The translations under genes and the position numbers were made by a program. This document shows positions 12,298-16,428 of a stretch of 16,428 bases of DNA, one piece after another (position 1 is the first letter of the stretch; every line of letters begins with the position of its first letter). Origin of the DNA: JAIUNP01 sp020161975 (lineage in GTDB: Bacteria > Pseudomonadota > Alphaproteobacteria > Rhizobiales > Beijerinckiaceae); contig DAIOGK010000042.1 of NCBI GenBank assembly GCA_036745275.1, positions 1-16,428 of the forward strand, given 5' to 3'. The notes under the pieces are model-generated. The model was not told the DNA's origin. It worked only from the letters and a program-made list of their open reading frames with translations, and did not search any database.

Positions 12298-12350
12298 GGT
12301 CTTTCCTCTTGCGGTTGGTCTTGTAACGTCTGAAATCTGATCCGGTTCCA

Positions 12351-12379
12351 CAGATAGGCCGCGCACCGCGCGCCGGCAA
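12351..12379 (-). promoter_or_regulatory. Candidate sigma70-type promoter of sodB
   Basis: On the minus strand, TTGCCG (12374-12379) and TATCTG (12351-12356) are separated by 17 bases. The spacer is a GC-rich near-palindrome (GCGCGCGGTGCGCGGCC). The expected start near 12344 gives a leader of roughly 45 bases. No clear Fur box was recognised. Confidence 0.45.
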
Positions 12380-12540
12380 CCCCGCGAACACGAGGAGTTG
12401 ATTGGCCATGAATCCTGCCACTTTTGGTCATTAACTATCGATCGTCCTGAATCTGTTGATCTTTTCTTTGCTTTTTTCCGGCCCCATGGACGAATCAGGA
12501 AGTTTGCGCGCCGGTTTTGCGCGTTCACGGGGGGGCTGCC

Positions 12541-13728
12541 ATGGCCATCGTCGTTCAGTGTCTGGGTGTTGTGATGGCCCTCGGTGGGCTCATCGGGCTT
12601 GTTTATGGTGTCGACATGTTGCCGACCGAGCGCGGCATCGCCGGCACCATCGGTTCGATGGTCGCACTGGCCGGCGGCACCGTCACGGCGGCGCTTGGGG
12701 TGCTCATCCAGCGGATTGACGGGCTGAAATCTGCGCTGGCTGCCGCGCCGCGCACGGTTGCGCCGCGCATTGCCGTCGAGGAGGCGCGCGCAAGAGTCGA
12801 GCCGCCAGTGGTAGAGCCGATCCCGCCGCCGCCGGTCGTTGCGGACGTGGCCGAACCGCCGCCGCCGCCGAGGGTCGAACCGCGACTGCCGGATTCCGCC
12901 CCCGTGGTCCAGACCGGACAGCCGAAGTTCAAGCTGCCGTCTTTCAAGATCGGTGCGGGCGCGGTGGCCGCCGGGGCAGCGACCGGGGCGGCTGCGACAG
13001 GTGCCGCGCTGGCCCGGGCCGGAACCGAGGCGACCGCAGCGACCGATGCCGCCGTCGCGCGGATCGATGCGGCGGTGGACCGCATTGTTCAAGCCGAACC
13101 GGTTGAGCCGCCGGTGGAGATCCTGACGCCCGTGCCGCTTGATCCGCCGGTCGAGGCGGTGGCCGATGACTTGCCCCGCCTCCTTCCTGAGGTGGACGCC
13201 GGGGCTTACGCGCCGATGCCCCTGCCGGAGGAGACGGCGGTGGTCGTAAACACGGCGGTGGAAGATGGTGCTGCCGAAATCGTCACGGACGCAACGCCCC
13301 AGGTGCCGTCAGCACCGGCAAAGGCGGCTGAGGAAGATCCGTTCGCTGCTTTCGACGCCGAACTCGACAAACTCATTCCGCTGAAAACGGGGCGCAAGGG
13401 CAAAGGCCGCAAGGAGCCCGCGCCGGATTTGCCAGCCGCCAAGGCAATGGTCGCCCCGACGCCTGAAGCGACGGCCGCAGAAGAACCCGCGGCTGCGGAA
13501 AGCCCCGCCCTGCCGGTTCCCGCCGACATCATCGCCGAACCCGCTGACATCGAACCGGTGCTCGCGCCTTCTCCGGATGCCGAGATCGTCGGCGCCTATG
13601 AATCGGGTGGCGCGAAATACACGATGTATTCCGACGGGTCCGTGGTGGCGGAAGCCGACGGGCAGTCCGTGTTCTTCAAGAGCCTTGAGGAACTGCGCAG
13701 CTTCATCGACGGCGGCGCGAAGGGTTAG
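12541..13728 (+). CDS. Two-helix Pro/Ala-rich membrane protein with C-terminal MYSDGS module
   Basis: A 395-residue protein of unknown function. Two membrane helices at about 2-24 and 33-57 form a hairpin, followed by some 280 residues of low-complexity Pro/Ala/Glu/Val sequence (PPVVEPIPPPPVV, AEPPPPPRVEP). Within this is an Ala/Gly-rich segment and a basic patch (KTGRKGKGRKE). The last 45 residues form a compact module: VGAYESGGAKYTMYSDGSVV, then FFKSLEELRSFIDGG. I recall similar YESGG...MYSDGS tails in other alphaproteobacterial membrane proteins, but no function. The layout suggests a membrane anchor, a long flexible arm and a small C-terminal domain. The chosen start ATG 12541 follows a G7 run that may act as the ribosome binding site; an in-frame TTG at 12517 is less likely. 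It is divergent from sodB and convergent with ptrB. Confidence 0.82.
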   Translation: MAIVVQCLGVVMALGGLIGLVYGVDMLPTERGIAGTIGSMVALAGGTVTAALGVLIQRIDGLKSALAAAPRTVAPRIAVEEARARVEPPVVEPIPPPPVVADVAEPPPPPRVEPRLPDSAPVVQTGQPKFKLPSFKIGAGAVAAGAATGAAATGAALARAGTEATAATDAAVARIDAAVDRIVQAEPVEPPVEILTPVPLDPPVEAVADDLPRLLPEVDAGAYAPMPLPEETAVVVNTAVEDGAAEIVTDATPQVPSAPAKAAEEDPFAAFDAELDKLIPLKTGRKGKGRKEPAPDLPAAKAMVAPTPEATAAEEPAAAESPALPVPADIIAEPADIEPVLAPSPDAEIVGAYESGGAKYTMYSDGSVVAEADGQSVFFKSLEELRSFIDGGAKG

Positions 13729-13762
13729 CAACAGCACCCGCGCGATGGGGCGGGGAGGGGCG

Positions 13763-15859
13763 TCATGCCTTCCCCACCACATTAAGCGCAAACGCGTATA
13801 CCCGCGCTTCATCGGCAAGGCGTTTCAGCCGGCCCGAAACGCCGCCGTGGCCGGCATCCATGTTGGTGAGAAACAGGATCGGCCCGCCCCCCGTCGCTAC
13901 CTCGCGCAGGCGGGCAACCCATTTCGCCGGTTCCCAGTAGGTGACGCGCGGATCGGTCAGCCCGCCCTCGATCAGCATCGCCGGATAGCGTTGCGGCTTC
14001 ACGTTGTCATAGGGCGAATAGGCGCGGATGGTGTTGAAATCCGTGCGACTCTTGATGGGATTGCCCCATTCGGGCCACTCGGGCGGGGTGAGCGGCAGGT
14101 CCTTGTCGAGCATGGTGTTGAGCACATCGACGAAGGGCACCTGCGCCACGATGCCGGCGAAAAGGTCGGGCCGCATGTTGGCGACCGCCCCCATCAGCAT
14201 CCCGCCCGCCGAACCGCCTTCCGCGATCAGCCGGTCAGCCGAGGTGTACCGATCCCGGACCAGCGCTTCGGCAGCTGAGATGAAATCGCGGAACGTATTG
14301 GTCTTTTTCTTCCGCTTCCCGTTCTGATACCAGCCATAGCCCTTGTCCACCCCACCCCGGATATGGGCGATGGCAAAGACAAAGCCGCGATCAACCAGCG
14401 ACAGGATGTTGGCGCGGAAGCCGGCGGTCATCGGGATGCCATAGGCGCCGTAGCCGTAGAGCAGGCACGGCGCTGCGCCGTCGCGCGCAAGGTCCGCCCG
14501 GTGCAGCAGGGAAATCGGCAGCATCTTGCCATCATACGTCGGCACATCGAGACGGGCAGCGGTATAGGCGTCAGGATCATGCCCTGAAGGAATTTCGCGC
14601 TGTTTCAGCAGCGTTTTGCCCCCCGTCGCCATGTCATAGGCGAAGGTCTGCTGTGGCGTGGTGAGCGAGGAATAGGTGATGCGCAGCGTGGCCGTGTCGA
14701 ACTCGTAGCCTTCCTGAAAGGAGAGGGCATAGCTCGGCGCGTCAAAGGCAATGGGGTTGAGCGCGCCGCTCGCCCAGGGACGGATCAGAATGGCCGGCAC
14801 CGCATCCTTCCGCGTTTGCAACACGAGATGGCCGGAAAAGCAGGCATGATCGCTGATCAGCCGCCCCGCTTCATGCGGCACGAGATCGCGCCAGTTGGCG
14901 CGCTCGGGTGCATCGGCAGGGGCCGTGACGATCTTAAAATCGGTGGCATCGTCGGCATTCGTAAGGATGATCAGCCGCCCGTCGTGGTGATCGACCGAAT
15001 ACTCGACCCCCTTCTGTCGCGGCTCGACAAGGCGCGGCGTCGCATCGGCGCGGGCAGGATCAACCAGCCGCACCTCGCTCGTCTCGTGGTCGTTGATATG
15101 GATATAGGCAAAGGCGCGATCCTGCGTCTCGCCGATGCCGACAAAAAAGCCCGGCGTCTTTTCCTCATGCAGCAGGATGTCCGCGCTGGCCTCCGTGCCA
15201 AGCCGGTGCAGGAACACGCGATTGTCACGATGGCGACTGTCGAGCCGGACGTAGAGAAAACCGCTGCTGTCGGCGAGCCAGACCACCTGGCCCGTGCTGT
15301 CCGGAACACGGTCGAGATCCTCGCCGGTGGCAAGGTCGCGCACACGGATGGTGTGATACTCCGAACCTGCCGTATCAGCCGCCCAGGCAAAGAGGCGATG
15401 GTTCGGCGCATGGCTCGCACCACTCAGCTTGAAGAAGGCGTGGTCCGCGGCCTCATGGTCGCCATCAAGCAGCACGGTCTCCGGCCCGCCATCGCGCGGA
15501 CGCCGGCAGAGTTGCGCATGGTTGCCGCCGGTCTGGTAGCGGCTGAAATAAGCAAAGGGACCGTCGTTGAAGGGCGGCTCGGCGTCATCCTCGCGGATGC
15601 GCCCGCGCATTTCGGCGATCAAGGTCGCCTGAAGCGCCTCCAGCGGCTGGAGCAGCGCTTTTGCATGGGCATTTTCCGCCTCCAGGACGGTGCGGATGTC
15701 CGGCGCCAGCGTCTCGGGCGCCTTCAGAACCTCTTCCCAGTTTTCCGCCCGCAGCCAGGCATAGGGATCGTCAAGCGCTACGCCATGGACGGTGCGGGTT
15801 GTAGGCCGCGCCTCGGCACGGGGCGGGGTGACCTTGGGCCAGCGGGCGTCGGGTTTCAT
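13763..15859 (-). CDS. ptrB: Oligopeptidase B (protease II), S9A family
   Basis: A 698-residue serine oligopeptidase that cleaves short peptides after basic residues in the cytoplasm. The N-terminal half has the propeller expected of prolyl oligopeptidases, beginning with VHGVALDDPYAWLRAENW. The C-terminal hydrolase domain has LYGYGAYG, AHIRGGVDKGYGWY, and the nucleophile elbow GGSAGG with Ser550; Asp636 (LTDPRV) and His671 (AGHGG) complete the triad. The spacing of these residues is close to that of the E. coli enzyme. Length and motifs look complete. The ATG overlaps the msrB stop in an ATGA (15856-15859), so it is coupled to msrB and depends on that gene's promoter. Substrates of the bacterial enzyme in vivo are not well defined. 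Confidence 0.95.
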   Translation of the reverse strand: MKPDARWPKVTPPRAEARPTTRTVHGVALDDPYAWLRAENWEEVLKAPETLAPDIRTVLEAENAHAKALLQPLEALQATLIAEMRGRIREDDAEPPFNDGPFAYFSRYQTGGNHAQLCRRPRDGGPETVLLDGDHEAADHAFFKLSGASHAPNHRLFAWAADTAGSEYHTIRVRDLATGEDLDRVPDSTGQVVWLADSSGFLYVRLDSRHRDNRVFLHRLGTEASADILLHEEKTPGFFVGIGETQDRAFAYIHINDHETSEVRLVDPARADATPRLVEPRQKGVEYSVDHHDGRLIILTNADDATDFKIVTAPADAPERANWRDLVPHEAGRLISDHACFSGHLVLQTRKDAVPAILIRPWASGALNPIAFDAPSYALSFQEGYEFDTATLRITYSSLTTPQQTFAYDMATGGKTLLKQREIPSGHDPDAYTAARLDVPTYDGKMLPISLLHRADLARDGAAPCLLYGYGAYGIPMTAGFRANILSLVDRGFVFAIAHIRGGVDKGYGWYQNGKRKKKTNTFRDFISAAEALVRDRYTSADRLIAEGGSAGGMLMGAVANMRPDLFAGIVAQVPFVDVLNTMLDKDLPLTPPEWPEWGNPIKSRTDFNTIRAYSPYDNVKPQRYPAMLIEGGLTDPRVTYWEPAKWVARLREVATGGGPILFLTNMDAGHGGVSGRLKRLADEARVYAFALNVVGKA

Positions 15860-16266
15860 TCGGTGGGCTCATCCTCGGGGTTGAAGGTCAGCGAAGTACC
15901 ATTGACGCAGTAGCGCAGGCCGGTCGGGTTCGGGCCATCGGGAAAGACATGGCCCAGATGGGCCGCGCAGTTGGCACAGCGAATCTCGATGCGCCGCATG
16001 TTGTGGGAGTTATCCACAAGTTCGCTGACGCCGCCGGCCTTATCATAGAAACTTGGCCAACCGCTGCCCGAATCATACTTCGCGCCGGAAGTAAACAACG
16101 GTGCATCACAGCAGACGCAGCGGTAAATGCCCGCCCGCTTTTCATCAAGATGAGGACCTGTGAACGGCCGTTCGGTGCCACATTGCTGGGTCACGCGAAA
16201 CTGTTCGTCCGTCAATCTTGCGCGCAAGTCACCATCGGACGGAATCCGCCTGTCGTTACCAGTCAT
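15856..16266 (-). CDS. msrB: Peptide-methionine (R)-S-oxide reductase MsrB
   Basis: A 136-residue enzyme that reduces the R form of methionine sulfoxide in proteins, normally with thioredoxin. Catalytic Cys120 lies in RYCVNGTSL. Cys29 in TQQCGTERPF is the likely resolving residue. Two pairs, Cys50/Cys53 (RCVCC) and Cys97/Cys100 (RCANC), make the zinc site. SGSGWPSF and HLGHVFPDGP are family hallmarks. I chose ATG 16266 because AGGAGGAG precedes it by five bases; the frame is open further upstream to 16392, but that stretch has no family similarity I can see. With no signal peptide it acts in the cytoplasm. It is the first gene of a two-gene operon with ptrB. Confidence 0.95.
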   Translation of the reverse strand: MTGNDRRIPSDGDLRARLTDEQFRVTQQCGTERPFTGPHLDEKRAGIYRCVCCDAPLFTSGAKYDSGSGWPSFYDKAGGVSELVDNSHNMRRIEIRCANCAAHLGHVFPDGPNPTGLRYCVNGTSLTFNPEDEPTE

Positions 16267-16271
16267 ACGCG

Positions 16272-16279
16272 CTCCTCCT
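16272..16279 (-). promoter_or_regulatory. Strong ribosome binding site of msrB
   Basis: AGGAGGAG on the minus strand, five bases before ATG 16266, is the best Shine-Dalgarno in the window. It rules against a longer N-terminal form beginning at 16392. Confidence 0.75.
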
Positions 16280-16315
16280 GTCATGGCAGGGCAATAATTC
16301 GCTGCTGCATCATCT

Positions 16316-16344
16316 TGTATCGGCGCTGGCATGGTTGTTTTCAA
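16316..16344 (-). promoter_or_regulatory. Candidate promoter of msrB-ptrB
   Basis: On the minus strand, TTGAAA (16339-16344) and GATACA (16316-16321) are 17 bases apart. The -35 is good, the -10 only fair. The rest of the stretch to the window edge holds no gene I can support. Confidence 0.3.
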
Positions 16345-16428
16345 GTCTTTGTGCGTAATGCGGATGGGAAGGCGTAAACCCACATTCTCCAAGTAAGTCG
16401 CTGATTTCGCTGTCGTAATCGTGATATT

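Noticed and set aside
12298..13092. N-terminal extension of the superoxide dismutase by 265 codons
   Set aside because: The frame is open only because it runs antisense to the Pro/Ala-rich gene. The family N-terminus MTFTLPELPY begins at 12297 with a good ribosome binding site.
14816..15913. A 365-codon open frame on the plus strand
   Set aside because: It is antisense to ptrB, which has a complete catalytic triad; the opposite frame shows no family features.
16267..16392. N-terminal extension of MsrB by 42 codons
   Set aside because: AGGAGGAG directly before ATG 16266 and the usual family length favour the shorter protein. A candidate promoter also falls within the extension.
1..16428. CRISPR arrays, tRNA or rRNA genes, insertion sequences, prophage genes
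   Set aside because: No regularly spaced repeats, cloverleaf-like segments, terminal inverted repeats with transposase, or phage structural genes were seen. The only tandem array is the 28-base heptamer block.

Overview
The window looks like chromosomal DNA of a GC-rich (roughly 60-65% by eye) alphaproteobacterium, most likely of the Hyphomicrobiales/Rhizobiales. This rests on gene content (two-subunit methylmalonyl-CoA mutase, BioY, ParDE, Fe-type superoxide dismutase, a type II haloacid dehalogenase, a membrane protein ending in a MYSDGS-type module) and on the style of the intergenic repeats. The genus cannot be named from sequence alone. Genes are densely packed: no gene-free stretch exceeds about 250 bases. 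I saw no tRNA, rRNA, CRISPR array, insertion sequence, integrase or phage gene.

Layout. Positions 1-309 hold the 3' end of a HbpS/GlcG-like gene, which meets a convergent pair of coupled CDKN3-like phosphatase paralogues (364-1388, minus) at a strong hairpin. A ParDE toxin-antitoxin operon (1527-2064, plus) has a perfect palindromic operator. It abuts, stop codon to stop codon, the large subunit of methylmalonyl-CoA mutase (mutB, 2065-4221, minus). Further upstream on the same strand are a four-helix membrane protein, the biotin transporter subunit bioY with a clear terminator, the small mutase subunit mutA, and a small Tat-exported protein of unknown function. The mutase subunit genes, usually adjacent, are therefore split by two membrane-protein genes. 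Biotin is the cofactor of propionyl-CoA carboxylase, the enzyme just before the mutase, so bioY fits the pathway.

Positions 8132-10792 hold an L-2-haloacid dehalogenase-like gene and a divergent pair: a polyprenyl-phosphate GT2 glycosyltransferase (minus) and a ChbG/YdjC/HpnK deacetylase (plus). That pairing recalls lipid A amino-sugar modification systems. The deacetylase gene abuts, again stop to stop through TGATCA, an SDR gene with a TTG start and no YxxxK motif. Between the SDR and the Fe-type superoxide dismutase lies a 206-base gap with two inverted palindromic units, a G10 tract and a 7-base tandem repeat.

Positions 12541-16428 hold an uncharacterised two-helix Pro/Ala-rich membrane protein (plus) and a convergent msrB-ptrB operon (minus) with an ATGA overlap: methionine sulfoxide reductase B and oligopeptidase B. 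With SOD this gives two oxidative-damage functions close together.

Most of the window is ordinary housekeeping and accessory content. The best leads are the Asp-to-Asn difference in the phosphatase pair, the GT2/deacetylase pair, the SDR without YxxxK, the split mutase locus, the MYSDGS-module protein and the intergenic repeats.
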